Shown: piece after piece, positions 31,589-39,254 of the stretch
Layout of the letters: the number at the start of each line of letters is the position of its first letter
Numbering within the stretch: the stretch's first letter is position 1
Assembly (NCBI RefSeq): GCF_003719195.1
Contig: NZ_CP024996.1
Span: 3,534,001-3,598,000, forward strand
DNA from: Herbaspirillum rubrisubalbicans
Lineage (GTDB): Bacteria > Pseudomonadota > Gammaproteobacteria > Burkholderiales > Burkholderiaceae_D
DNA: 64,000 bases
Direction: 5' to 3'
Position numbers and translations under genes: made by a program
Notes under the pieces: generated by a model
Databases searched by the model: none
The model's input: only the letters and a program-made list of their open reading frames with translations
What the model was told of the DNA's origin: nothing

Positions 31589-31954
31589 TCAGCCGATTAC
31601 CTTGCGCACCACCTCGGTCAGGCGTTGCGGATCAAACGGCTTGACCAGCCAGCCATTGGCGCCGGCTGCCTTGCCCTTGGCCTTCATCTCGTCGCTGAAC
31701 TCGGTGGTCAGCATCAGGATGGGCACGCGGGCGTAGCTGGTCAGCTCGCGCAGCGAGCGGATCAGGGTCAGGCCGTCCATGCGCGGCATGTTCTGGTCGG
31801 TCAGCACCAGGTCGAAGGTATGCGTCTTGGCCTTTTCCAGCGCGTCCACCCCATCGACCGCCTCGGTCACGTTGTAACCCGCAGCTTTCAGACTGAATAC
31901 CACCATCTGACGCAGTGACCCGGAATCATCTACTGCGAGAATCGTTTTGGACAT
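31589..31954 (-). CDS. cheY: Chemotaxis response regulator CheY
   Basis: This is a 121-residue single-domain receiver from ATG 31954, supported by the site GGGAGT seven bases upstream; the frame extends seven codons further but without need. The phospho-acceptor is Asp53 in LTDQNMPRMDG. The acidic pair is in VDDSGS, the switch Thr in LMLTTE, and the Lys in VKPFD. Phospho-CheY binds the flagellar switch. It lies between the CheZ-like gene and cheA. Confidence 0.94.
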   Translation of the reverse strand: MSKTILAVDDSGSLRQMVVFSLKAAGYNVTEAVDGVDALEKAKTHTFDLVLTDQNMPRMDGLTLIRSLRELTSYARVPILMLTTEFSDEMKAKGKAAGANGWLVKPFDPQRLTEVVRKVIG

Positions 31955-32082
31955 CGTTACTCCCTGTTTCTTCAATAAGGCTCATGCGCGTATGCATTAT
32001 GCCGCACCATTGGTCTCCGACCTAACGGCCAGTCTGACCGGAATGACCTAGTTCAATCTTGTACCACTCTGCCAGCCACCGA

Positions 32083-32637
32083 CTAGAACAACTCGATATC
32101 GCCGCTTTCCATGCGGGTCTGGCGTACTGCCTTCCACAGCCCCGAATCGAGCACTGTCAAGCGTTCTTCCATGGCCTGCACGGTGCTGGCCAGCAGTTCC
32201 TTCAACTCTTCATCGGTCTGGCCCTGCTCGGGTACGATCTCGAAGCTGTTGGCACTCAATACGCCCAGCGCTTCACGCAGGCCGATCACGCGGCGCACGA
32301 TACGCTCCAGCAACTGACTGGTCATGTCCTGGAACTGCAGGCCGGTCACGGCTGCATTGACGTAGTGGCTGACCTGGCCCTGGGTGGCCTTGAGCTGCTC
32401 GATGCTCTCGCCGTCGAACTGGCTATTGCCGTTCATCAGCCCCTCCAGGATGCTCTGCTGGAGCTGCACCGAACGATGCAGTTCCATGAAGCTGGTCCCC
32501 AGCTTGCCAATGGCTTCACCCAGCAGGATGTTGGTCTGGACCAGGTCCGACTCCACTTCCGTCAATTGGCGGCTGCCGCCGCTGGCAGTATCGAGCAACA
32601 AACGCTTGAGCTCCTGCAGCATGGTCTTGGTCGGCAT
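32083..32637 (-). CDS. Divergent CheZ-like CheY-P phosphatase candidate
   Basis: This 184-residue all-helical, acidic protein is the gene just upstream of cheY. It is not obviously CheZ by overall similarity, but three features fit. The helix GLQFQDMTSQLLERI aligns with the CheZ active helix, in which an Asp and a Gln (here Asp104 and Gln108) position water and metal. A long helical hairpin surrounds it. The C-terminus ends in a short acidic-hydrophobic tail, GDIELF, like the CheY-docking peptide of CheZ. Remote CheZ orthologues with little more than these residues are known in other proteobacteria. An alternative is a generic chemotaxis accessory protein. Confidence 0.65.
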   Translation of the reverse strand: MPTKTMLQELKRLLLDTASGGSRQLTEVESDLVQTNILLGEAIGKLGTSFMELHRSVQLQQSILEGLMNGNSQFDGESIEQLKATQGQVSHYVNAAVTGLQFQDMTSQLLERIVRRVIGLREALGVLSANSFEIVPEQGQTDEELKELLASTVQAMEERLTVLDSGLWKAVRQTRMESGDIELF

Positions 32638-32712
32638 ATCCAGCTCTCTTCCCCTGTTCAGTTGAACACTTCTGCTTCATCACCACATCGACGTCAAACT
32701 CGACGCCCCCGC

Positions 32713-33651
32713 TCAATTCTTGGCCGGCGCGCCCAGCCCCTGCTGGACGTCATCGTCGCTGGCATCGGTGGGCACATTGAGCGACCCACTATCCTTTTCC
32801 ACCATCTCTTCGGCCTTCTTGTTCATGACGATGATGCTGATGCGACGATTGATCGGGTTGAAGGGGTCTTCCTTGTCCAGCAACACCGCCGAAGACAGGC
32901 CCACCACCCGCAACACCTTGGATTCATCCATGCCGCCGGCGATCAGTTCGCGCCGCGAGGCATTGGCGCGGTCAGCCGACAATTCCCAGTTGCTGTAGCC
33001 CTTCTCGCCCTGCGAATAAGGCGTGGCATCGGTGTGGCCGGACAGGCTGATCTTGTTGGGCACGTCATTCAAGGTACGACCGATCTCATGCAGGATTTCC
33101 TTGGTATAGGGCTGCAACTGGGCGCTGGCCAGGGCGAACATGGGACGGTTCTTTTCGTCCACGATCTGGATGCGCAAGCCTTCGGTAGTGATGTCAATCA
33201 AGAGCTGGTTCTTGAACTGCTTCAAGGTCGGGTTGGAGTCGATGGCCTTTTCCAGGCGCGTCTTCAATTCTTCCAGCCGGGTGCGTTCGGCGCGTTCCAG
33301 TTCCTGCTGTGCCTGCTTCAGACTCTGCTTGCGCGAGACGATATCGTTCTCGCCCTTGCGCAACTGCCCATCCTGACGGGTCAAGTCCTTGCCGCCCCCG
33401 GGCAGCACGGTATTGGCGTCACCGCTGCCGGAGCCGCCGGCCATGGCGACCTTCAGCGGCGTCTTGAAGTACTCGGCAATGCCGTTCAAGTCACCCTTGG
33501 CGGTCGAACCCAGCAGCCACATCAGCAGGAAGAACGCCATCATCGCCGTGACGAAGTCGGCGTAGGCGATCTTCCAGGCACCGCCGTGGTGACCGCCGCC
33601 GCCCTTCTTGATGCGCTTAACGATTATGGGACGTAGCCCTTCGTCGGCCAT
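32713..33651 (-). CDS. motB: Flagellar motor stator protein MotB
   Basis: This 312-residue stator protein has a short basic N-terminus and a single membrane helix (about 29-48, AYADFVTAMMAFFLLMWLLG). That helix carries the proton-binding Asp32. A charged periplasmic coiled region follows, then an OmpA-like peptidoglycan-binding domain with SLSGHTDATPYSQG and NRRISIIV. With MotA it forms the proton-driven stator. GGAGT lies upstream of ATG 33651. It is 108 bp downstream of motA. Confidence 0.97.
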   Translation of the reverse strand: MADEGLRPIIVKRIKKGGGGHHGGAWKIAYADFVTAMMAFFLLMWLLGSTAKGDLNGIAEYFKTPLKVAMAGGSGSGDANTVLPGGGKDLTRQDGQLRKGENDIVSRKQSLKQAQQELERAERTRLEELKTRLEKAIDSNPTLKQFKNQLLIDITTEGLRIQIVDEKNRPMFALASAQLQPYTKEILHEIGRTLNDVPNKISLSGHTDATPYSQGEKGYSNWELSADRANASRRELIAGGMDESKVLRVVGLSSAVLLDKEDPFNPINRRISIIVMNKKAEEMVEKDSGSLNVPTDASDDDVQQGLGAPAKN

Positions 33652-33759
33652 GCCTGTACTCCTGCCTCAATACTGATGTCTATGTAAATCAATGTAAGTC
33701 TGGCCTGCCCCGGCGGGATGACTTGCTTACTTTCTTCGCTGCTTAAGTTGCTTAACGTC

Positions 33760-34620
33760 TTACTTGCTCTTGGCCTGCTTGACGTGTTCTTCCAGTTCGA
33801 GGAAGGTCGGACGTTCCGTCGAGAACAGGACCTTGCGGCCGAATTCGATCGACAGCGCCGGTGCATAGCCATTCAAGCTGGCCAGCAGGGTCACCTTCAC
33901 GCATTGGTAGATCTTGGTCGACTCGTGCAGCTTCTGTTCCAGCAAGCTCGAGAGCGGCCCCACGAAGCCGTAGGCCAGCAGAATACCGAGGAAGGTACCG
34001 ACCAGCGCGTGGGCGATCAGCATACCCAGTTCGGAAGGCGGAATACCCACCGATTCCATGGTGTGCACCACCCCCATCACCGCGGCCACGATACCGAAGG
34101 CCGGCATACCGTCACCCAGCTTGGCGATGCAATGCACCGGAATTTCGCCTTCGTGGTGATGGGTCTCGATTTCGTTGTCCATCAGGTTTTCGATCTGGAA
34201 CGCATCCATGTTGCCCGACACCATCAGACGCAGGTAGTCGGTCATGAATTCGATCAGGTGATGGTCCGCCAGCACGCCCGGATACTTGCTGAAGATGGGG
34301 CTGCTCTCGGGTTCTTCGATATCCCCTTCAATGGACATCAAACCCTCTTTACGAGACTTGGTCAGAATCTCGAAGAGCAGCGCCATCAATTCCATGTACA
34401 GCGCCTTGGTATAGGCCGAACCCTTGAAGACGGTCGGCAATGCCTTCAAGGTGGCCTTGATCGCCTTGCCGTTGTTACCAACCAGGAAAGCGCCGCCGGC
34501 GGCACCGCCGATCATGAGCAGTTCAATTGGCTGGAACAGCGCTCCCAGGTGCCCCCCCGCCATGGCGAAGCCGCCGAAGACGGATGCCATGACCACGATA
34601 TATCCAATGATGACTAACAA
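33760..34620 (-). CDS. motA: Flagellar motor stator protein MotA
   Basis: This 286-residue inner-membrane protein has four hydrophobic helices. Two are near the N-terminus (LVIIGYIVVMASVFGGF; PIELLMIGGAAGGAF) and two lie past the cytoplasmic loop (PAFGIVAAVMGVVHTM; GTFLGILLAYGFVGPL). The loop between helices 2 and 3 carries the charged residues that contact FliG. Translation starts at TTG (34620), which is unusual; GGGAGTAGG upstream supports it. It is the first gene of the motor/chemotaxis operon behind a sigma-28 promoter. Confidence 0.97.
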   Translation of the reverse strand: MLVIIGYIVVMASVFGGFAMAGGHLGALFQPIELLMIGGAAGGAFLVGNNGKAIKATLKALPTVFKGSAYTKALYMELMALLFEILTKSRKEGLMSIEGDIEEPESSPIFSKYPGVLADHHLIEFMTDYLRLMVSGNMDAFQIENLMDNEIETHHHEGEIPVHCIAKLGDGMPAFGIVAAVMGVVHTMESVGIPPSELGMLIAHALVGTFLGILLAYGFVGPLSSLLEQKLHESTKIYQCVKVTLLASLNGYAPALSIEFGRKVLFSTERPTFLELEEHVKQAKSK

Positions 34621-34733
34621 GTGCCTACTCCCGTCCCTGTGGCGTTGAGTGTATTTTCACGTTCATCAGGTTACAGGTATTCCAATCAAGCAAATGAGGG
34701 AATACATATCCGAAAAACGTCCTTCCTTTTTGA

Positions 34734-34760
34734 TTTACGGCGCAATCGCCACAAACTTGA
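34734..34760 (-). promoter_or_regulatory. Sigma-28 (FliA) promoter of the motAB-che operon
   Basis: On the minus strand TCAAGTTT (34753-34760) and GCCGTAAA (34734-34741) are separated by exactly 11 bp. This closely matches the flagellar class III consensus TAAAGTTT-N11-GCCGATAA. It lies in the gap between the methyltransferase stop and motA and predicts a motA leader of about 105 nt. Confidence 0.85.
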
Positions 34761-34778
34761 TACGTCGCGTCTCGCAGC

Positions 34779-35573
34779 TCACATGCGCCATCCATGCAGG
34801 ACCGGTCCGCCACCCGGTGCGTCGATCACGACATCAGGCGTCGTACCCGGAATATGAAACTCATAGCTCAAAAGCAGCGTGCCCGGCTTCATCTCGGCGC
34901 GCGCCTTGTGCCACAGCGCCACCATGGCTGCCGGCGAGAGGTAGGCAAAGACCACGTCGTAGTCACCAAAATCGAGCAACAGATAATCGCCCCGCACAAA
35001 GCGGCAGCGATTACCCGCCAGCGCAGCCCGCAGGCGACTGACCAGCCACGGCAAGGGCGCGATCTCGATGCCGGTGAACTCGCTCTCGGGACGGCGTCGC
35101 GACAGGTCCAGCACGGCGCCGCCCAGGCCACTGCCAATGTCCATGAAGCGGATCGCCCGATCCTGCGGCAACAAAGCCGCCACGGCATCCCAGGCACGCT
35201 GGCCGGAGGGATAAAACGGCACCTGGCTGCGAAAGGTGGACCAGAACAGCACCAGCATGAACAAAAACACCACCAGGAACACCCACGGCGGCAGGTGCAG
35301 GCTGCCCACGGCCAGCGCCGCCACCGGGAACACCAGCAGGATCAGCCACCACCACACGGCCATGCCACGCAGGCGCGCCAACAGCGCGGCCAACACACCG
35401 TGCAGCAGCGACGTCTGGAGGGGGGATAAAGGAGAAAGACCGGCGCGCTGCAACAGCACATCGATCACATTGGCAGCCACCAGGCCCAGCACGAACAACA
35501 ACAGGGCCTGGATGGCCGGTGCCTGCAACAGTGGTCTGCGGCGCGCACCGGCCTGGTTCTGATCTTCGGACAT
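34779..35573 (-). CDS. Membrane-anchored class I SAM methyltransferase
   Basis: This is a 264-residue two-part protein. Residues about 15-105 hold three to four hydrophobic segments (IQALLLFVLGLVAANVI; AVWWWLILLVFPVAALAVG; WVFLVVFLFMLVLFW). A C-terminal methyltransferase-like domain follows, with the SAM motif FMDIGSGLGGAVLDLS, the acidic FTGIEIAPLPW and YDVVFAYLSP. Substrate is not known. It lies between flhC and motA, but the sigma-28 promoter downstream of it shows it is not simply part of the mot operon. A role in flagellar regulation would be guesswork. Confidence 0.78.
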   Translation of the reverse strand: MSEDQNQAGARRRPLLQAPAIQALLLFVLGLVAANVIDVLLQRAGLSPLSPLQTSLLHGVLAALLARLRGMAVWWWLILLVFPVAALAVGSLHLPPWVFLVVFLFMLVLFWSTFRSQVPFYPSGQRAWDAVAALLPQDRAIRFMDIGSGLGGAVLDLSRRRPESEFTGIEIAPLPWLVSRLRAALAGNRCRFVRGDYLLLDFGDYDVVFAYLSPAAMVALWHKARAEMKPGTLLLSYEFHIPGTTPDVVIDAPGGGPVLHGWRM

Positions 35574-35661
35574 CGCGGCAATCGGCCTTATTCTTGTGGT
35601 TGACCTACCTGGCCCATTCCCGCATCAATGCATCACTGCACCAGCACCCGCTCGGGATGGC

Positions 35662-36276
35662 TCAAGCCACCGCCGCCAGCACCGGCACCTCGGCCAGGGG
35701 CGCTGCCACTGCCAGCGGCATGGCGGCCTCGACCAGACCCATGACCACGGCATCCTTGGCCTTCTTGGTCTTGCCGGCACGCGAAGGCATGTGGCACAGG
35801 CCACACAGGTAATCTTGGTGCAGATCCAGGCGATGCACCACGAAATGCCCGCCGCACTTGCAGCAGGGCGTGGTCATGAGCATCTTGCTTTCGAAGAAGC
35901 GCACCAGGGTCCAGGCACGGGTGAGCGAGAGCACCGGCTCGCCCGAGTCGGTGTAGCCAACCTGCTCCAGATAGAGCTTGTAGGCCTTCATGACGGCTTC
36001 GATACCGCTGATGCGGGCATATTCCACCAGATAGCGGTGGATGTTGATGAACAACGACGAATGGATGTTGGGCTGCCAGGTAATGAACCAGTCGGTCGAG
36101 AACGGCAACATGCCCTTGGGCGGAGACACGCCCTTCAATTCCTTGTACAGCTTCAGCAGGCGCTCGCGCGACAGCGAAGTTTCTGATTCCAACAACTGGA
36201 GGCGTGCCCCCAGGTTAATCAATTCAATGGCCAACTGAATTTCCTGCGCTTCTGTGACGACGCTCTTCTTAGCCAT
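35662..36276 (-). CDS. flhC: Flagellar master regulator subunit FlhC
   Basis: This 204-residue protein is read from ATG 36276 (MAKKSVVTEAQEIQLAIELI), preceded by a GGGGGGTAG stretch; 30 further upstream codons are open but not FlhC-like. Typical motifs are SRERLLKLYKELKG and FSTDWFITWQPNIHSSLF. The zinc site has four Cys in CCKCGG and LCGLC. FlhC pairs with FlhD to activate class II flagellar genes. The Ala/Val-rich tail beyond about residue 170 is longer than in E. coli. Confidence 0.95.
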   Translation of the reverse strand: MAKKSVVTEAQEIQLAIELINLGARLQLLESETSLSRERLLKLYKELKGVSPPKGMLPFSTDWFITWQPNIHSSLFINIHRYLVEYARISGIEAVMKAYKLYLEQVGYTDSGEPVLSLTRAWTLVRFFESKMLMTTPCCKCGGHFVVHRLDLHQDYLCGLCHMPSRAGKTKKAKDAVVMGLVEAAMPLAVAAPLAEVPVLAAVA

Positions 36277-36453
36277 GTTGCTACCCCCCGGTGATTTCGT
36301 AGTAAAACTGCCTGACCTAGGCCCGTGCGCCCCAGGCGGACGGACAATCAATGCAGGCTGGATCAAGACACAAACTGTTTAACTTCCTGGAACATCTCCC
36401 CTCCCGCACGTGAACATCCCCTGTACGCGCAGGCCCTGCTCTGTCTTGTTGTT

Positions 36454-36771
36454 TTACGAAATTTGCTCGCTGGGCTGACAAGCCATCAGAATGGCCGCAT
36501 GAGACTGGGCCAGGCTTTTATCCTTGTTGTAGTTGGTCAGCATCCCGAGGATGGCGCTATCGTCAAAGCGAAAGCGCGTCAACATCATGTTGGTCGCCGC
36601 CAGCTTCATGATCTGGGCATTGGACAGCCCTTCGATCAAATCGGCGATCTCGGCGCTGATGCCCAGCCGGAAGATCGCAGTCGGCTTGTCCGAACGGATC
36701 ATCTGCTGCGCCAGCATGAGATAGCTCAGGTTGGCATCGCGGATCTCCGCCATCATGTCGTTGGTATTCAT
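36454..36771 (-). CDS. flhD: Flagellar master regulator subunit FlhD
   Basis: This 105-residue protein has the family pattern DANLSYLMLAQQMIRSDKPT (helix 1) and AIFRLGISAEIADLIEGL, ending in the helix-turn-helix-like LTRFRFDD region. FlhD and FlhC form the hexameric activator at the top of the flagellar cascade. It is 178 bp upstream of flhC and is preceded by an unusually long spacer with several inverted and direct repeats. Confidence 0.95.
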   Translation of the reverse strand: MNTNDMMAEIRDANLSYLMLAQQMIRSDKPTAIFRLGISAEIADLIEGLSNAQIMKLAATNMMLTRFRFDDSAILGMLTNYNKDKSLAQSHAAILMACQPSEQIS

Positions 36772-37439
36772 TTACACCCCACCTCGGTAAATACTTCCCC
36801 TGCTCAAAGCGGCACGACGCGGCGTCGGGCTGCTTACAATCGCTTACATTTACTTGACTGCAAGCTAATTCTGAGGGGGGGCGGACAGGCGGGAAATTAG
36901 ACTTGATCGGTATTTTTCGTCCGACACCGGCCCGTCCGACATGTAGGCGTTAGTCCTACACAAGCACGAAATCATCGGGTGGTTTTTCAGTCAGGAGAGG
37001 GAACAGGCAGTTTGCTTGCGACTTTCGGGGCCAATCAGGAATTTCCTGATCAAAAGCTTTCTTGCCTGAAATGACTCAATAAAATTGTATTTTTAGCAAT
37101 TAAATAAATTGTAAATTTTCGATGTTTACGCGCTGCTTGTTGCTGGTGGGCGACTAGCTCATCCGCATTTTTACCTCTTCACCGAACCTCCACTGTAGTT
37201 TCCTTACGCTTTGCTACTGAGAAAACTTGCAGAGTTTTACACGCCTTGATGTTTTTTGCGCAACGCCGTCAGCGCGCAAAAAACAGGCGTATCGAGAATT
37301 ACTGCTATTTTAGGCCCCCACGGCACAGCTCAAAACGCAAAACAAGCCCGACATTTACCTTTATTCAATTGCTCAGCAGCAAACGGAGCCATTGCAACGG
37401 AGCTGTCAGGGGGGCGCTCTGCCCTCCCTTGGCTTGATC
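36772..37439. promoter_or_regulatory. Long flhDC upstream region with multiple repeats
   Basis: This 668-bp spacer between flhD and metC has lower GC content than its surroundings and no credible gene. It contains: a direct repeat CGTCCGACA (36918-36926 and 36933-36941); an inverted repeat TGTAGG/CCTACA (36942-36947, 36955-36960); the 17-bp palindrome ATCAGGAATTTCCTGAT (37034-37050); an AT-rich stretch at about 37075-37130 suitable for a promoter; and a long stem-loop at 37241-37290. These are candidate regulator sites for flhDC; none is identified. Confidence 0.6.
37241..37290. repeat. Bulged 17-bp inverted repeat in the flhDC upstream region
   Basis: Arms TGTTTTTTGCGC (37250-37261) and GCGCAAAAAACA (37274-37285) are perfect complements. 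The stem is extended by ACGCC (37241-37245) with GGCGT (37286-37290) across a 4-nt bulge. The T-run is on the 5' arm on both strands, so this is not a normal terminator. Confidence 0.7.
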
Positions 37440-38645
37440 TCACAGCTGCGCCAGTGCCTGTTCGATATCAGCGATCAAATCCTCGGGTGACTCCAGGCCG
37501 ATATTGAAGCGTACCAACTGGCCCTCACGCTGCCACTGGCGACGCATCCCGCGCATCCGGTAAGGCACGCACAGGCTATGCGCGCCACCCCAGCTATAGC
37601 CGATCTTGAACAGGCGCAGGCTGTCCACGAAGCGGTCGGTCTGCTGTTCACCGTAGCGCGGGTCGAAGATCACCGAGAACAGGCCGCCCGCCCCGGTGAA
37701 GTCGCGCTTCCAATTCTCATGGCCGGGGCAATCCTCGAAGGCCGGATGCAGCACCGCCACGATTTCGGGGCGCTGCTTGAGCCAGGCCGCCACCTTGCGC
37801 GCAGCCGCATCATGCGCCTGGAAGCGCAGGCGCATCGAGGACAGGCTGCGCAGCACCAGATAGACGTCATCCATGCCCACCCCAAAACCCAGGCGCATAT
37901 GGGCCAGTTCCAGCTTTTCATTGAGCGCCTGGTCGCGCACGATGACCGCCCCCATCAACACGTCCGAGCCGCCGGACTGATACTTGGTGACGGCTTGCAT
38001 GACGATGTCCACGCCGTGGTCAAAGGCTTTGAAGGCCAGCCCGGCAGCCCAGGTATTGTCGATGGCCACCAGCACGCCACGCGCATGGGCGGCACGGCAC
38101 AGGGCCGGGATGTCCGGCACTTCCATGGAGACCGAGCCGGGCGCTTCGGTCCAGATCAGCCGCGTATTGGGCTGGATCAGCTCAGCCAGCCCCGCGCCTA
38201 TCATGGGGTCGTAGAAGCGCGCAGTGATCTGGAAATCGCGCTCCAGCCACTGTCCCAGATCCTTGCTGGGGCCGTAGACGTTATCGGGCAGCAGCACGTC
38301 GTCGCCACTCTTCAAGAAAGCGAAGTTGACCATGGCAATGGCAGCCAGGCCACTGGGGGTGACGCGACAATGGCTGCCGCCCTCGATCTCGGCCAGCCGC
38401 GCTTCCAGCACGAAGCTGGTGGGGGTGCCGTGCAAGCCGTAGGTATAGCCCAGCTTTTCGCGCCAGTCACGCGAGCGCATGGCGGCCACGTTGGGGAACA
38501 GCACGGTAGAGGCATGATGGATACCCACCGGGAAGGCTTCGAAGCCTTCCGGGGCACGGTAGCTGCTATGGATCAGCGCGGTCTGGGGATCAAGCGGAGG
38601 GAGCGATGCGGAGGATGGAGCGGGGAAATCGTTGGAATCTGACAC
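37440..38645 (-). CDS. metC: Cystathionine beta-lyase
   Basis: This 401-residue PLP enzyme of the Cys/Met metabolism fold converts cystathionine to homocysteine, pyruvate and ammonia. It has the N-terminal YTYGLHGTPTSFVLEARLAE (phosphate-binding Tyr/Arg region), the substrate pocket LIWTEAPGSVSMEVPDI, the cofactor Asp in VAIDNTWAAG and the PLP lysine in TKYQSGGSDVLMG. The C-terminal SWGGAHSL motif fits MetC more than MetB. No riboswitch-like leader was recognised upstream. It is transcribed toward flhD. Confidence 0.9.
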   Translation of the reverse strand: MSDSNDFPAPSSASLPPLDPQTALIHSSYRAPEGFEAFPVGIHHASTVLFPNVAAMRSRDWREKLGYTYGLHGTPTSFVLEARLAEIEGGSHCRVTPSGLAAIAMVNFAFLKSGDDVLLPDNVYGPSKDLGQWLERDFQITARFYDPMIGAGLAELIQPNTRLIWTEAPGSVSMEVPDIPALCRAAHARGVLVAIDNTWAAGLAFKAFDHGVDIVMQAVTKYQSGGSDVLMGAVIVRDQALNEKLELAHMRLGFGVGMDDVYLVLRSLSSMRLRFQAHDAAARKVAAWLKQRPEIVAVLHPAFEDCPGHENWKRDFTGAGGLFSVIFDPRYGEQQTDRFVDSLRLFKIGYSWGGAHSLCVPYRMRGMRRQWQREGQLVRFNIGLESPEDLIADIEQALAQL

Positions 38646-38822
38646 GGATCTGCCTCAAGAAACGATGGCGCACCTCGGGATGGGGGCGCAAAAGCTTCAC
38701 TATACGCGCAGCGTGCTCACATCGAAAGCGACAGCCGCCCGTGCAGACGGGCAGTGCAGCTGGATCAGCGCAGACGGACAGAACAAAACTTCATATGGCC
38801 GCTAGCCGCCGCCCCAGGCGGC

Positions 38823-39254
38823 TCAGGGCAGTTGCAAGGCAAACGGCTTGCTGATGGCGCCATCGGCGCTGGACCAGGTACCGACGATGGACTGGCCCTG
38901 GCGATGCCCTTCCCACTGGCCGGAGACATCCTTGCCATTGATCGACTCTTCCATGATGAGGTCATCCCCATCCACTTCGCCGGCCACCAGGATCTCGGGC
39001 GAGCCGCCGAAGAAGAAGTAGCGTCCTTCCAGGCCATCCTCGTTCTTCTTGGGCGCCAGCGAGAGCTGGATGTCGCGCCCGTCGATCTGGCCGCGCAGCA
39101 CCAGGGTGTGCGTCATCAGGGTCTGCTGCAGCGAACCTGGCGGGGCATTGGCGGCCGGACCGGAGGACGCTGCCTGAGCCGGACTCCAGGCAACCGCAGT
39201 GCACAGCACCAAGGCTGCGGCCAGCAGGCCGCGTCGCATCATCGGCCCAGCCAT
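38823..39254 (-). CDS. Small exported protein of unknown function
   Basis: This is a 143-residue protein from ATG 39254, whose first base is shared with the last base of the rimO stop (TGATG), indicating coupling. A signal peptide (MRRGLLAAALVLCTAVAW, cleavage near AQA) is followed by a beta-rich domain with HTLVLRGQIDGRDIQLSL and GRYFFFGGSPEILVAGEVDG. No family was recognised. Because rimO and this gene overlap, they are presumably co-transcribed, though a functional link is not obvious. Confidence 0.75.
   Translation of the reverse strand: MAGPMMRRGLLAAALVLCTAVAWSPAQAASSGPAANAPPGSLQQTLMTHTLVLRGQIDGRDIQLSLAPKKNEDGLEGRYFFFGGSPEILVAGEVDGDDLIMEESINGKDVSGQWEGHRQGQSIVGTWSSADGAISKPFALQLP

Noticed and set aside
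37246..37507. Short plus-strand frames in the flhDC upstream region
   Set aside because: They overlap the stem-loop and the metC 3' end, lack ribosome-binding sites and have unlikely protein sequences.
38646..38822. SAM-type riboswitch upstream of metC
   Set aside because: The 177-bp leader shows no arrangement of conserved helices that I can match to a known SAM riboswitch.
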